From Marinococcus sp. PL1-022 (GTDB lineage Bacteria > Bacillota > Bacilli > Bacillales > Marinococcaceae): DNA of 64,000 nt. Under the pieces are notes generated by a model. The model did not search any database. It saw only the letters and a program-made list of their open reading frames with translations, and was not told where the DNA came from. The DNA is taken from NCBI RefSeq assembly GCF_033845285.1, contig NZ_JAWXCX010000001.1, positions 511,495 through 575,494 on the forward strand. The letters are read 5' to 3'. The translations under genes and the position numbers were made by a program. Shown here in pieces: positions 53,749 through 62,685 of this stretch (its first letter is position 1; each line of letters opens with the position of its first letter).

Positions 53749-55308
53749 CTATTCTCTTACGTTGTGAATCCATGCTTTGTCCTGATCCATCATTTTCTTC
53801 GCTGCTGCAATCGTAAGGAACTGTATAATAATTATTGGCAGCCCCATGAGGCCTGAAAGAACTTCAAGCGGAGGAAGGCCTCCAATTCTCATTAAGATTA
53901 AAGCAAGTGTGGTAATGATGGCAGCGACCACAATACGAAGGAATTTAGAAGGCTCATTTTTACTCATGTCTTCCGTGCTTGCATACGCTGAGATAGTATA
54001 CGTCGTAGAATCAAGAGTCGTAGTTAAGAAAATCAATGCGACAACCATAAAGATGACAAGCGCAAGACCAGAGAGCGGCAGCGTAGTTAAAATTTGCGGT
54101 ATAGCTGCTATACTGCCCTGATTTTCCACGATGTTAAGCACGTTGAGGTTGCCATTTAAAAACCTGTCTACACCGAGGCCGCCGAGAACTCCCGTAGCTA
54201 CCCAGGAGATAATCGTTGGTGCAGCGAGATACGTCATGATCATTTCTTTAACGGTACGCCCCTGAGAGATCTTTGCGGCAAATACGCTGTGCAGCATTGC
54301 CCAGGTGGCGTTGTAAGCAAACCAGAATACGGTGTTACTCTTTATATAGCTGGCCTCTCCGGAGGAAAGAGCTTCAGTGTAAAAGGAAATGTTAATATAG
54401 TTAGTCATAAGAAATCCGAGGCTGCCGGTGAAATAATTCAAAATAAATATTCCCGGGCCTGCCAGCATAATAAACAGAGCAAATATCCCCGCCAGGTACA
54501 TGTTAAACGTACTAAGGCGTTTGATCCCCTTTTCGATCCCGAGATAGGCGCTTAGAGAAAACATGAACACCCAGACGAGTGTTACGATCAGTGTAAGGCC
54601 AAAGCTTATTTCGATTCCAAGCAGCTCTGCGAGGTTGTTGGTAATGATCGGGGAACCGAGCCCGAGCGTTACGGCAGCACCTGCAAGAATGCTGATCAGG
54701 AAAATAACATCTAAAAATTTACCGCCAAGGCCATCGGTAAACCGATCACCAAACAGGACGCGGCATGCTTCAGAAATACGCATTAACGGACGTTTGCGCA
54801 CATGAAGAATGTAGGCCATCGCTGGCGCCGCCATAACGAAAATAGCAAATGTTTGAAAGCTCCAGAGAAACATACTGTAGGAGTTCCCCCACATCAGTGC
54901 CTGTGTGGAACCGGCTTCGACGCCAGTTGGCGGGTCGCTTGCTACGGAGGTCCACTGCACCATTCCGGTACGCATAATAGTGGAGCCGAGCCCCATAGCA
55001 ATTAAAATCGACGCGTATTCAAATAGTGAAAAACGCGGTTTTTCCAACGGATCCCCCAATACAACTTTTCCGTATTTGGAAAAAGAGAAATAAAGTCCGG
55101 CAGCAAGAAGTATTAAACCATACCAAAGGTAGCCCCATGTAAATACTTCCACAATGGTATCAAAAATTCCATTTAAAACCTCCATGCTTCGTGTCTCGTA
55201 CAAAGCAAGCGGTATACAGATTGCAATAATGATTAAAAGTGCCGGTACAAAAATCCGATAATCAATCAGCTTTAATTTTGACTGCTGATTGTTATTCTGT
55301 TCACTCAT
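53749..55308 (-). CDS. Divergent BCCT-family transporter
   Basis: A 519-residue carrier with about 12 helices and the BCCT core (for example SKYGKVVLGDPLEKPRFS after helix 2 and KISQGRTVKEM after helix 8). The signature helix reads FWFAYNATWAMLHSVFA and lacks the W-x-W-W-type tryptophan cluster that binds quaternary ammonium groups in betaine and carnitine carriers; the BCCT at 17.7 kb keeps more of it. Substrate is therefore uncertain and may not be betaine. A GGGGGATATC site precedes the ATG. It is convergent with the tandem usp gene. Confidence 0.85.
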   Translation of the reverse strand: MSEQNNNQQSKLKLIDYRIFVPALLIIIAICIPLALYETRSMEVLNGIFDTIVEVFTWGYLWYGLILLAAGLYFSFSKYGKVVLGDPLEKPRFSLFEYASILIAMGLGSTIMRTGMVQWTSVASDPPTGVEAGSTQALMWGNSYSMFLWSFQTFAIFVMAAPAMAYILHVRKRPLMRISEACRVLFGDRFTDGLGGKFLDVIFLISILAGAAVTLGLGSPIITNNLAELLGIEISFGLTLIVTLVWVFMFSLSAYLGIEKGIKRLSTFNMYLAGIFALFIMLAGPGIFILNYFTGSLGFLMTNYINISFYTEALSSGEASYIKSNTVFWFAYNATWAMLHSVFAAKISQGRTVKEMIMTYLAAPTIISWVATGVLGGLGVDRFLNGNLNVLNIVENQGSIAAIPQILTTLPLSGLALVIFMVVALIFLTTTLDSTTYTISAYASTEDMSKNEPSKFLRIVVAAIITTLALILMRIGGLPPLEVLSGLMGLPIIIIQFLTIAAAKKMMDQDKAWIHNVRE

Positions 55309-55664
55309 TGATATCCCCCTTTTTATTTTGTCTTTTCATGATGGCTGTGAAAATTAAGAAATGCAGGAAGCAAATAAATCACAATAAATCCATATGAAAA
55401 ATATCAATAATCCTCTCCTTCCTCAAAAAACAGTCAAGTAAACTAAAACATGAATTTTATTTACCCATTTAATTTTAAAAATGACGATTAAGAAAAAAGC
55501 AGCGCCAACATAGCCCTGCTGAAGTAATCATAGTATGTAATTTTTTATAAAGGCAAAATCGCCTGATTAGTTAATAAAGAAAAACTAATCCCGGAGGCTT
55601 GCTTCAAAGATTCTTATCAAGGGAACACAAATAAAAAGAATTAATATAAAAGGAGCGGATACCA
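55309..55664. other. Intergenic region with an inverted repeat
   Basis: This divergent gap is AT-rich. It contains GATTAGTT (55565-55572) and its perfect complement AACTAATC (55583-55590) with a 10-base loop, about 75 bases before the VOC gene. No T run follows, so it could be a leader hairpin or an operator. Confidence 0.5.
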
Positions 55665-56063
55665 ATGGCGGCAATTAAACCTTTTCTTATGTTTCAGGGG
55701 AATGCAGAGGAAGCACTCAATTATTATGAGAGCCTGTTTGATGAAGCAAAAATTGTGAGTTTAAGCAGATACGGTCCGCATGAATCCGGCAAAGAAGGAA
55801 ATGTTATGCAGGCCGTACTTTCGCTGCAGGGGCAGGAATTCATATGCATGGACAGTAACGTGAAGCACGATTTTACATTCACACCCTCTTTTTCGCTTTT
55901 TGTTAACTGCGAATCCGACCAGGAGATTGAGTACCTGTATAACCATCTCTCCGAAGGCGGCAAAAAGCTGATGGCTTTAAAAGATTATGGGTTCAGTAAA
56001 CGCTTCGCCTGGATCCAGGATAAATTTAATATTTCATGGCAGCTGAACCTTCCTTCTGATTAA
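55665..56063 (+). CDS. VOC-family protein (PhnB-like)
   Basis: A 132-residue protein of the vicinal-oxygen-chelate fold, PhnB/3-demethylubiquinone methyltransferase-like group. It opens IKPFLMFQGNAEEALNYYES, the typical start of the family, and contains FICMDSNVKHDFTFTPSFSLFV and the C-terminal RFAWIQDKFNISWQL. Function in Bacillus is unknown; metal-dependent isomerisation or binding of a small molecule is possible. AAAGGAGC precedes the ATG. It stands alone. Confidence 0.88.
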   Translation: MAAIKPFLMFQGNAEEALNYYESLFDEAKIVSLSRYGPHESGKEGNVMQAVLSLQGQEFICMDSNVKHDFTFTPSFSLFVNCESDQEIEYLYNHLSEGGKKLMALKDYGFSKRFAWIQDKFNISWQLNLPSD

Positions 56064-56190
56064 CAGGGAGCTGTTCTGGTTGAAGGGTATACTTTGAAAG
56101 GGCCTGTCTGTTTTTCATTTATTGATTGTAGGTGAATACAGCAGCCCTTATAATTAAATTATCGGTACAGACAAGATTTTTGGCAATTTT

Positions 56191-56204
56191 TGAAAACGTA
56201 TACA
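56191..56204. promoter_or_regulatory. cre site (CcpA) upstream of the esterase gene
   Basis: TGAAAACGTATACA, identical over 18 bases (through TTTA) to the site upstream of the PTS operon. It lies 58 bases before the esterase ATG. Confidence 0.65.
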
Positions 56205-56261
56205 TTTAATGTTTATTGTAATACCGTTTATGTCATCAGCAGAAAGCAGGAGATCCGGAAA

Positions 56262-57203
56262 ATGAAAGAAAAAATTAGGAACGAATTGCGGGCGGTACTG
56301 GATGGGCTGCCGGAAATGAAATTTTCCACCCGGGAGGAAATCAGAAACAGCCGTGTATTAACAAAGCAGGCATTTGAGGGGGAAACTCCTATCAGCCGCA
56401 GCAAAGTAAGGGTTACGGATAAACATATCCCCGGTCATGAAAAGGGACAGAATATACGGGTTCGCATATATGAGCCGGTCATGCCGGTGAAAACAATCTC
56501 CCCAGGCTTATACTGGATTCATGGAGGCGGATATTTGAGCGGTACGCCGGAAATGAATGATGAGCTGTGCGAGAGGTTTGTGCTTGAAGCAGGGTGTGTG
56601 GTTATCTCTGTAGCCTACCGGCTCGCCCCGGAGCACCCTTATCCGGCGGGGGTGGAGGACTGCTATGCTGGCCTTAAGTGGGTGGCCGGGCACGCCGCGG
56701 AGCTCGGCATAGATGAAGAGCGTATCGGAGTAGCCGGGCATAGTGCCGGCGGTGGATTGACAGCGGCTGTATCCCTGATGGCAAGAGACAGGGGCGGCCC
56801 GGAAATAGCTTTTCAAATGCCTCTCTGTCCGATGCTGGACTATAGAAATACTACTGTTTCAAGCCGGGAAATTACGGACACGAGAGTATGGAATTACTAC
56901 TCCAATGAGGCAGCATGGAAAGCCTATCTCGGTGATCAGACTGAAGATGTTCCTGCCTATGCTTCTCCAGTTCAAGCAGAGGATTTTTCCGGTCTCCCGC
57001 CCACTTACACTATGGTGGGCAGTGCGGACCCTTTTCGGGATGAAACGATAGAATATATTTCACGATTAAGCCAGGCCGGAGTGCAGGCAGAGTTCCATCT
57101 GTATCCGGGATGCTTCCACGGCTTTGAAGGTATTGCGCCGCAGGCAGAGGTCAGCCAGCGGGCAATCAGAGGATATGTAAATGCTTTAAAGAGAAGCCTG
57201 TAG
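56262..57203 (+). CDS. Alpha/beta hydrolase, HSL-type esterase/lipase
   Basis: A 313-residue esterase of the hormone-sensitive-lipase group. The oxyanion motif HGGG (in YWIHGGGYLSGT), the nucleophile elbow GHSAGGG, and acid/base residues in SADPFRDE and CFHGFEG form the catalytic set. Substrates are usually short-chain acyl esters. The frame is open upstream to 56190, but that stretch lies over the cre site; the ATG at 56262 with AGGAG about 10 bases before is the sensible start. It ends at a terminator. Confidence 0.9.
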   Translation: MKEKIRNELRAVLDGLPEMKFSTREEIRNSRVLTKQAFEGETPISRSKVRVTDKHIPGHEKGQNIRVRIYEPVMPVKTISPGLYWIHGGGYLSGTPEMNDELCERFVLEAGCVVISVAYRLAPEHPYPAGVEDCYAGLKWVAGHAAELGIDEERIGVAGHSAGGGLTAAVSLMARDRGGPEIAFQMPLCPMLDYRNTTVSSREITDTRVWNYYSNEAAWKAYLGDQTEDVPAYASPVQAEDFSGLPPTYTMVGSADPFRDETIEYISRLSQAGVQAEFHLYPGCFHGFEGIAPQAEVSQRAIRGYVNALKRSL

Positions 57204-57281
57204 CCGTTGTATTATAATTAACGACAGTACGCTCATAACGTTCGGAGGGTGATCGAAGAAAATAATCCCCCTCTAACAGCC

Positions 57282-57316
57282 CAAAGCCTTCTGACATGTT
57301 CAGGGGGCTTTGTTGT
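57282..57316 (+). terminator. Terminator after the esterase gene
   Basis: CAAAGCC pairs with GGCTTTG and CTGA with TCAG inside, followed by TTG. The upstream CCCCCT can also pair with AGGGGG. Confidence 0.75.
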
Positions 57317-57490
57317 GTAAACAGGAGCAGGCACTTGCCTGCCTGCTAAATGCTGAAGCGTAAAATTAGTTCCTTAGTAGAAGGTTGAAAGCGTTCTGGA
57401 AAGGTAATGATATAACTAAGGCAAAAACTACAATCAAAAGGGAAAATCCGTCACGGTGAAAACGCACTCATCTATAAGGAGATGTTAATC

Positions 57491-57808
57491 GTGTTAGTTC
57501 TTCCTGGACGAATAGTGAATATCCGTATTCCAATAGAGGACCGGGCTTCGGGGGAGAAAAAAGACGGAAAATACACCTTCGGGTTTCGATTTCCACAATG
57601 GCAGGGTAAAGGACGGTATGCTAACGGCGTGAAGAAACGGGCACGCATGATTTTTTATGTAAAAGATGAAAATGACCAGTTGATATTTCAATATCCGATT
57701 ACAGAAATCCAGCGGCAGGATCACTGCGTGATTTCCACAAGATATGAAAAGCGTATCCCCGAAGAATTTCAAAAAGAGATACGGCAGATTATTATCCATT
57801 TTGTCTGA
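57491..57808 (+). CDS. Unknown 105-residue protein
   Basis: A small soluble protein I cannot assign. It has an alternating beta pattern (GRIVNIRIPIEDR; YTFGFRFPQWQG; ARMIFYVKDENDQLIFQYP) and a C-terminal amphipathic segment (EEFQKEIRQIIIHFV). A PilZ-like or other small beta-barrel fold is possible, but no signature motif is clear. The AAGGAG site directly abuts an ATG at 57482; the GTG at 57491 has better spacing. It lies ~50 bases upstream of the acidic repeat protein and may be co-transcribed. Confidence 0.6.
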   Translation: MLVLPGRIVNIRIPIEDRASGEKKDGKYTFGFRFPQWQGKGRYANGVKKRARMIFYVKDENDQLIFQYPITEIQRQDHCVISTRYEKRIPEEFQKEIRQIIIHFV

Positions 57809-57859
57809 ATAAATACAATAATATATTCTCAAGCGAGAAAAGTGAAAAGAGGGATTACA

Positions 57860-58996
57860 TTGGCTAAAAAAGAACAATCATCAGAAGAGCAGGCGAACGT
57901 CGTCATCACGAATGAGAACGGAGAAGATGAAGAAGTAGATCTTTATATGATGAGTGTCAAAGATATAAAGGCTCTTGCTGAAGAAAGCGGCCTCGAATTA
58001 TCTTCCACGAAAAAACAGGATATGATTAACGAAATCATGAACGAAGTGGAAGGCGGAGACAGTGGAGAAGACCAGGGTTCGGAAGACGAAGAAAACCAGG
58101 GAAACGAAGAAACTCAGGAGCCTCAGGAAGAAAGCGATGAAGAGCTCCCTGAAGAAGAGGAACAGGAAGAGCCGAGCAGTGAAAATGATGAGGAGTCCTC
58201 CTCATCTGATGAAGAGGATCAGGATCAGGCAAACGTTGTAATTACGAATGAAGACGGTGAAGACGAAGAAATTGATTTATACATGCAGAGTATAGAAGAT
58301 ATTCAGGCTCTTGCTGAAGAGAGTGGTCTTGAGCTGTCCTCTACAGATAAAAAAGGAATGATTGACGAAATCATGGCCGAGGTTAACAGCGGCGAAAGCG
58401 AGGAGCAGCCCGAAGAAAATACAGACGAGGCTTCTGAAGGAGAAGAGCAGGAACCTGCAGGCAGTGAGGAAGATGTGGATGAAGATTCTTCAGAAGCGGA
58501 CAGCAGTGAAGAAGAAACGTCAGGCGAAGGCGAGCAGGACAAACCTGCTGCAGAAGACGACAGCGCGGAAGAAAACGAAGACGCAGACTCTGCGCAGGAG
58601 CAGGACGGTTCCTCAGAGGATAGCGGAGAAAAAGCAGAAGAAACGTCAGGTGAAGACGAGCAGGAGGAGCCGGCTGCAGAAGACGACGTGGAAGAAAACG
58701 AAGACACAGACTCTGTGCAGGAGCAGGCCAGTTCCTCAGAAAATAACGCAAAAGAAGGTTCGTCATTTATTTCTGAAGAAGCAACCAACCAGCTTCTGGA
58801 AGATGTAAAACATTCGCTGATTGACGAATTGAAAGATGATTTGTATGAAGATGTGAAGCAGGAATTGGTGCAGCAGCTGCATGATGAGCTGATTGGTGAT
58901 TCCAAAGGTGATCTGCTGAATGAAATTAAGTCTGAAGTCATGGAAAGTGTCAAAAAAGACTTGAACAGCGCACTGTCAAAAGATGAATCCGCATAA
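57860..58996 (+). CDS. Highly acidic protein with two Rho_N/SAP-like repeats
   Basis: A 378-residue protein, extremely rich in Glu and Asp. Two near-identical modules (residues ~12-64 and ~124-176) each read ANVVITNE.GEDEE.DLYM then a helix pair with ALAEESGLELSS; the second half of each resembles a Rho N-terminal/SAP-type helix-turn-helix. Between and after are low-complexity acidic linkers with a further internal repeat (EETSGE..EQ...AAEDD...ENED). The last ~75 residues are an amphipathic helix with repeated DEL/DDLYEDVKQELVQQL heptad-like patterns, likely coiled coil. The TTG start at 57860 has AGAGGGA 5 bases before. Function unknown; a salt-adapted scaffold or nucleic-acid-linked protein is possible. 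Confidence 0.75.
   Translation: MAKKEQSSEEQANVVITNENGEDEEVDLYMMSVKDIKALAEESGLELSSTKKQDMINEIMNEVEGGDSGEDQGSEDEENQGNEETQEPQEESDEELPEEEEQEEPSSENDEESSSSDEEDQDQANVVITNEDGEDEEIDLYMQSIEDIQALAEESGLELSSTDKKGMIDEIMAEVNSGESEEQPEENTDEASEGEEQEPAGSEEDVDEDSSEADSSEEETSGEGEQDKPAAEDDSAEENEDADSAQEQDGSSEDSGEKAEETSGEDEQEEPAAEDDVEENEDTDSVQEQASSSENNAKEGSSFISEEATNQLLEDVKHSLIDELKDDLYEDVKQELVQQLHDELIGDSKGDLLNEIKSEVMESVKKDLNSALSKDESA
57893..58388 (+). repeat. Tandem protein-coding repeat (two ~160-base units)
   Basis: Unit 1 (57893-58052) and unit 2 (58229-58388) encode nearly the same ~52 residues. The intervening 176 bases encode an acidic linker. Confidence 0.85.
58518..58735 (+). repeat. Second internal repeat in the acidic protein gene
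   Basis: About 95 bases at 58518-58612 recur with few changes at 58638-58733. Both begin GAAGAAACGTCAGG and end with GCAGGAGCAGG. Confidence 0.75.
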
Positions 58997-59022
58997 AAAG
59001 GCCCGCACACGGGTCTTTTTTT
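58995..59022 (+). terminator. Terminator after the acidic protein gene
   Basis: AAAAGGCCCG pairs with CGGGTCTTTT around a short loop, followed by TTT. Confidence 0.88.
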
Positions 59023-59163
59023 ACGCTCGCCTCCGAGGCAGAGTCTGCTTTTATGTTTAACATACTGGATTAAAAGGAAAAACTTAATTTGTAGTTAAAA
59101 CAGATGTTCATCAATCACACTAGACATCTTCGTTTAGCTTAAAACAACAAGGAGGCTTCACTG

Positions 59164-60336
59164 ATGAGCAGATTTACGATTCCAAGAGACATCTATTTTG
59201 AAGATAACGCGCTTGAAGTACTGCGCACGTTTGAAGGAAAAAAAGCCACGCTCGTTATTGGCGGCGGCTCTGTGAAAAAGAATGGTAATTTAACCCGCAT
59301 TCAGGAGCATCTTGCTGCAGCAGATATTGAAACTGAAGTTCTTGAAGGATACAATACAGAGCCAACCGCAAAAATGGTCAAAGAAGGAGCAGAGGAGATG
59401 CGTTCCTTTGCACCTGACTGGATTATAGGTATCGGAGGTGGCTCTGCGATGGACGCCGCTAAGGCGATGTGGCTCTTTTACGAGCATCCGGAACTTTCCT
59501 TTGAGGATGCGACGAAGCCTTTTGAACTGCCGCGTCTTCGTCAAAAGGCGAAATTTGCCGGTATTCCTACGACAAGCGGAAGCGGTTCTGAAGTTTCCAA
59601 CCTTTCAGTAGTAGCAGACGAAAAAACAAACGTTAAATATCCGCTTGCAGACTTTGGCCTGACGCCGGACATTGCTATTATTGACCCGGTGATGGTAGAA
59701 GACCTGCCGAAGCATATTGCCGCATACACCGGTATGGACGCCTTTACCCATACTATCGAATCCTACGTAGCCAAGCCACGGACATTATATACTAATATTC
59801 TTGCTCTTGGCGGCGCCGAAGTGATTAAAGATAATTTGAAAGCATCGTATAATGGCGATCATGAAGCCGGAAAGCAGATGCACAGCATTCAGGCGATGGC
59901 AGGGATGGCTTTTGCGAATGCGGTGCTTGGCAATGTGCACAGCCTTGCTCATAAAAGTGGTCCTACATTCGATATTCCGCACGGTTATGCGAATGCGATT
60001 TATCTCCCGTATGTCATTGAGTTCAACCGTGCAGTGGTAGAGGACCGGTATGCAGAAATTGCACGTCGCCTGCATTTGAATGGAGAGACAGACGAGGAAT
60101 TGACAGATTCGCTTGTAGAGTATATCTTTGAACTCAATAAAGATTTAGGATTGGCTGTTACGCTTGAAGAATTCGGTGTACCAGAAAAAGATTTTGAAGA
60201 GCATCTGGATACAATGGCTCAAAATGCACTAAGCGACCCATGTACCGGCACCAACCCGCGTGAAACATCCTTCGAACAGATGAAGAACTTGTTCAAGGCT
60301 TCGTATTACGGAAAAGAAGCTCTGGTAAAAGGCTGA
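59164..60336 (+). CDS. Iron-containing alcohol dehydrogenase (group III)
   Basis: A 390-residue NAD(P)-dependent dehydrogenase. The NAD-binding GGGSVKKNG and GIGGGSAMDAAKAMW stretches and the metal site are visible: DAFTHTIESY (Asp, His) and NVHSLAHKSGPTFDIPHGYANAI (two His). Butanol, lactaldehyde or methanol dehydrogenases belong here; the physiological substrate is open. AAGGAGG precedes the ATG. It is alone, with a terminator before the FNT gene. Confidence 0.92.
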   Translation: MSRFTIPRDIYFEDNALEVLRTFEGKKATLVIGGGSVKKNGNLTRIQEHLAAADIETEVLEGYNTEPTAKMVKEGAEEMRSFAPDWIIGIGGGSAMDAAKAMWLFYEHPELSFEDATKPFELPRLRQKAKFAGIPTTSGSGSEVSNLSVVADEKTNVKYPLADFGLTPDIAIIDPVMVEDLPKHIAAYTGMDAFTHTIESYVAKPRTLYTNILALGGAEVIKDNLKASYNGDHEAGKQMHSIQAMAGMAFANAVLGNVHSLAHKSGPTFDIPHGYANAIYLPYVIEFNRAVVEDRYAEIARRLHLNGETDEELTDSLVEYIFELNKDLGLAVTLEEFGVPEKDFEEHLDTMAQNALSDPCTGTNPRETSFEQMKNLFKASYYGKEALVKG

Positions 60337-60361
60337 GTATAAAAGGAAAAAGATAAACCGG

Positions 60362-60387
60362 AAACCCCGATTGCTTCGGGGTTTTTT
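60362..60387 (+). terminator. Terminator after the alcohol dehydrogenase gene
   Basis: AAACCCCGA pairs with TCGGGGTTT, followed by TTT. Confidence 0.9.
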
Positions 60388-60436
60388 CCTTTGGTACTGC
60401 TCCTTTGGCAGAGATCAGGAGAAGGAGAGATGTGTT

Positions 60437-61276
60437 ATGCCGAAGGAACAAAAGCTCGGGGCCGCCGACCGGCAGTATAAAGAACCACCCGAGGTGGTAC
60501 AGGCATTTGGGGAAAATGGACGTAACCACTTAAGCAAGGAATTCAGAGCGCAGTTTCTGCTGGCGATCCTGGCAGGGTCATTTATGACCTTCGGGGCGGT
60601 TTTTTCGATTCTTCTTGCAACGGGCGTAGAAGCGAAAGGGCTGTATTACCTGCTCTCAGGGCTTGGTTTTACTGCGGCTTATGTCATGGTGTTTTTATCC
60701 GGCGCTGTGTTATTTACGGAAATCAATATTCTGCTGCCGAGTTATTTATTTCGAAAGCCGAGTGTCTATTTTATGCCGATTGCAAGGTTCTGGCTTGCTA
60801 CTTACATCGGCAATATCGTCGGTGCGTTATTCGTTGCAGCAGTCATTCAGCTTTCCGGATCCTTGACGCCGGAATTTTACGGAGAGCTGCAGGTGTATTT
60901 ATCGGACAAAATGAAATTTAAAGAATCGGGCGGAATCGGTTGGTTCCAGGTTGTTTTATCCGGTATTCTGGCTAACTGGTTAATTGGCATGGCATCGTTT
61001 CTTACAACGGCTGCGAGAGATGTTACAGGAAAAGTAGTGGCAACTGCGCTTCCAGTTATTTTATTTGTGGCTGGTAATTTCCAGCACAGTGCTGCGAACA
61101 TGGGCTATTTCAGCATGGGAGTATTTGCAGAGACTGAGCATGCCTGGTATGAATACCTGTTATTTAATTTGATTCCCGCAAGTATTGGGAATTTGATTGG
61201 CGGCGCCCTCCTTGTTTCTCTGCTGTTCTTATTTGCCTATCGGGAAGAGCTTCGCGATGGTGAAGGCATTGAATAG
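60437..61276 (+). CDS. Formate/nitrite transporter (FNT) family protein
   Basis: A 279-residue membrane protein with six helices, the FNT pentameric channel fold. Helix stretches: FLLAILAGSFMTFGAVFSIL, AYVMVFLSGAVLFTEINIL, RFWLATYIGNIVGALFVAAV, ILANWLIGMASFL and LIPASIGNLIGGALLVSLLF. The pore elements (LANWLIG, GNLIGGA) are present. It may carry formate, nitrite, lactate or hydrosulfide. The ATG at 60437 has AAGGAG nine bases before; an upstream TTG at 60371 lies in the previous terminator. A link to the adjacent alcohol dehydrogenase is possible but not shown. Confidence 0.9.
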   Translation: MPKEQKLGAADRQYKEPPEVVQAFGENGRNHLSKEFRAQFLLAILAGSFMTFGAVFSILLATGVEAKGLYYLLSGLGFTAAYVMVFLSGAVLFTEINILLPSYLFRKPSVYFMPIARFWLATYIGNIVGALFVAAVIQLSGSLTPEFYGELQVYLSDKMKFKESGGIGWFQVVLSGILANWLIGMASFLTTAARDVTGKVVATALPVILFVAGNFQHSAANMGYFSMGVFAETEHAWYEYLLFNLIPASIGNLIGGALLVSLLFLFAYREELRDGEGIE

Positions 61277-61277
61277 A

Positions 61278-61310
61278 AAAAACTGCTCCTGAAAAAGGGG
61301 CAGTTTTTTT
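61278..61310 (+). terminator. Terminator after the FNT gene
   Basis: AAAACTGCTCC pairs with GGGGCAGTTTT, followed by TTT. It lies at the convergent end of brnQ. Confidence 0.88.
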
Positions 61311-61318
61311 ATGGAATA

Positions 61319-62644
61319 TTACTTTTCGTTAAAGGAAGTTTTTTGCGGGGAGTGGGAAGGCATCAGCCTGTCGAGAAGATACCCGGTGACTGCCCCGATA
61401 AGCGCAGGCACGACCCAGCCAAGTCCCTGCTCAAAAAACGGCGAGGTCTGAAGAATGCTTGTGATAGCCGGGACAGAGACACCTATGCTTGAGAATCCTT
61501 CGTAAAGCGCAAAGATCCCAGTAAATATAATCGAGAGCTGATACATTAGAGAGCCTTCACCAATAACAGGACCGAGTAGCGAAAGTATGATGAGCACAAT
61601 AGCAAGCGGGTAAATAAATACGAGTAAAGGAACTGCGATGCTTAAAATTAAAGACAAGCCCAAATTAGTGACCAGCATCCCGATGACTGTAAAAAATACG
61701 ACAAATGATTTATAGGGAAGGCGGGGCATTATGCTGTGAAAAAATTCAGAGCATGCCGTTATCAGTCCGACGCTGGTAGTCAAGCACGCAAGCAGAACAA
61801 TCAAGCCAAAAAAGAAGCTGCCGGATGATCCAAAGAGAATGGCTGCAGCTGGTTCAAGGATGCCGGCCCCGTCAGTAATCCCTTCCTGCTGCGACATCCG
61901 GGCACCGATCCACCCGAGCGAAACATAGACTATAGAAAGACCAATACCAGCTACTACAGTAGCCGCAGCGGCGCCGGACATCAGTTCACGTTTAGAAGAA
62001 GCCCCGTGGGCACGCAGACTGTTAACAATAACCATTCCGAAGGCAAGGGCGCCGAGAGCATCCATTGTCAGATACCCTTCAAGAAATCCTCCAATAAAAG
62101 GAGAACTATTATAAGTAGACGCTGCCGGGGAAGGGTCTGTATCGAAAACAAAAAATGCCCGTATAAATAAAGCGGCTAAAGTAACGAATAGAATAGGCGT
62201 CAGCCATTGACCCAGGCGGTCGACTATTTTTTCGGGATTTAAACTCAGCCAAAGAGTAACTGCGAAAAAGATTAAGGAAAAAAGTAAAAGCGTCCACCAG
62301 GTTCCTATACCTGCTGCTGGCACAAAACCGATCTCATAGGCGACGTTAGCAGCCCTTGGAATACCATATAAAGCTCCGATGGATAAATAAATCAGCACAG
62401 CAAACAACAGGCCGAAGATGGGATGGACTCTGCTCCCCATACTGATAAGTCCGTGTCGTACCTGTACCACAGCCATAATGGCAAGAATGGGTAGAAGCAC
62501 TCCTGTAAAGAGAAAACCAAGAATTGCAGAAGTGAAATGGTCCCCAGCAGAATAACCAAGAAATGGCGGAAAAATTAAATTACCCGCTCCAAAAAATAAC
62601 GAAAAAAGCATAAAGCCGATAAAAAGAATACGAGACTTTTTCAT
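61319..62644 (-). CDS. brnQ: Branched-chain amino acid transport system II carrier protein
   Basis: A 441-residue symporter of the LIVCS family with about 12 helices, which imports leucine, isoleucine and valine with sodium or protons. Typical stretches: FMLFSLFFGAGNLIFPPFLG near the N-terminus, IPRAANVAYEIGF, and AFGMVIVNSLRAHG. The ATG at 62644 has AGGAGG eight bases before; an in-frame start at 62680 lies within a terminator. No T-box is visible; an intrinsic terminator lies 40 bases upstream. Confidence 0.93.
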   Translation of the reverse strand: MKKSRILFIGFMLFSLFFGAGNLIFPPFLGYSAGDHFTSAILGFLFTGVLLPILAIMAVVQVRHGLISMGSRVHPIFGLLFAVLIYLSIGALYGIPRAANVAYEIGFVPAAGIGTWWTLLLFSLIFFAVTLWLSLNPEKIVDRLGQWLTPILFVTLAALFIRAFFVFDTDPSPAASTYNSSPFIGGFLEGYLTMDALGALAFGMVIVNSLRAHGASSKRELMSGAAAATVVAGIGLSIVYVSLGWIGARMSQQEGITDGAGILEPAAAILFGSSGSFFFGLIVLLACLTTSVGLITACSEFFHSIMPRLPYKSFVVFFTVIGMLVTNLGLSLILSIAVPLLVFIYPLAIVLIILSLLGPVIGEGSLMYQLSIIFTGIFALYEGFSSIGVSVPAITSILQTSPFFEQGLGWVVPALIGAVTGYLLDRLMPSHSPQKTSFNEK

Positions 62645-62685
62645 ACCAGCGCCTCCTGAACATAAGTAATATCGCCACACAACGC

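Noticed and set aside
58303-59010. A 235-residue Ser/Cys-rich reading frame on the reverse strand
   Set aside because: It is the antisense of the Glu/Asp-rich repeat protein; Ser-rich frames arise opposite GAA/GAT-rich codons. The forward frame has an RBS, repeats and a terminator.
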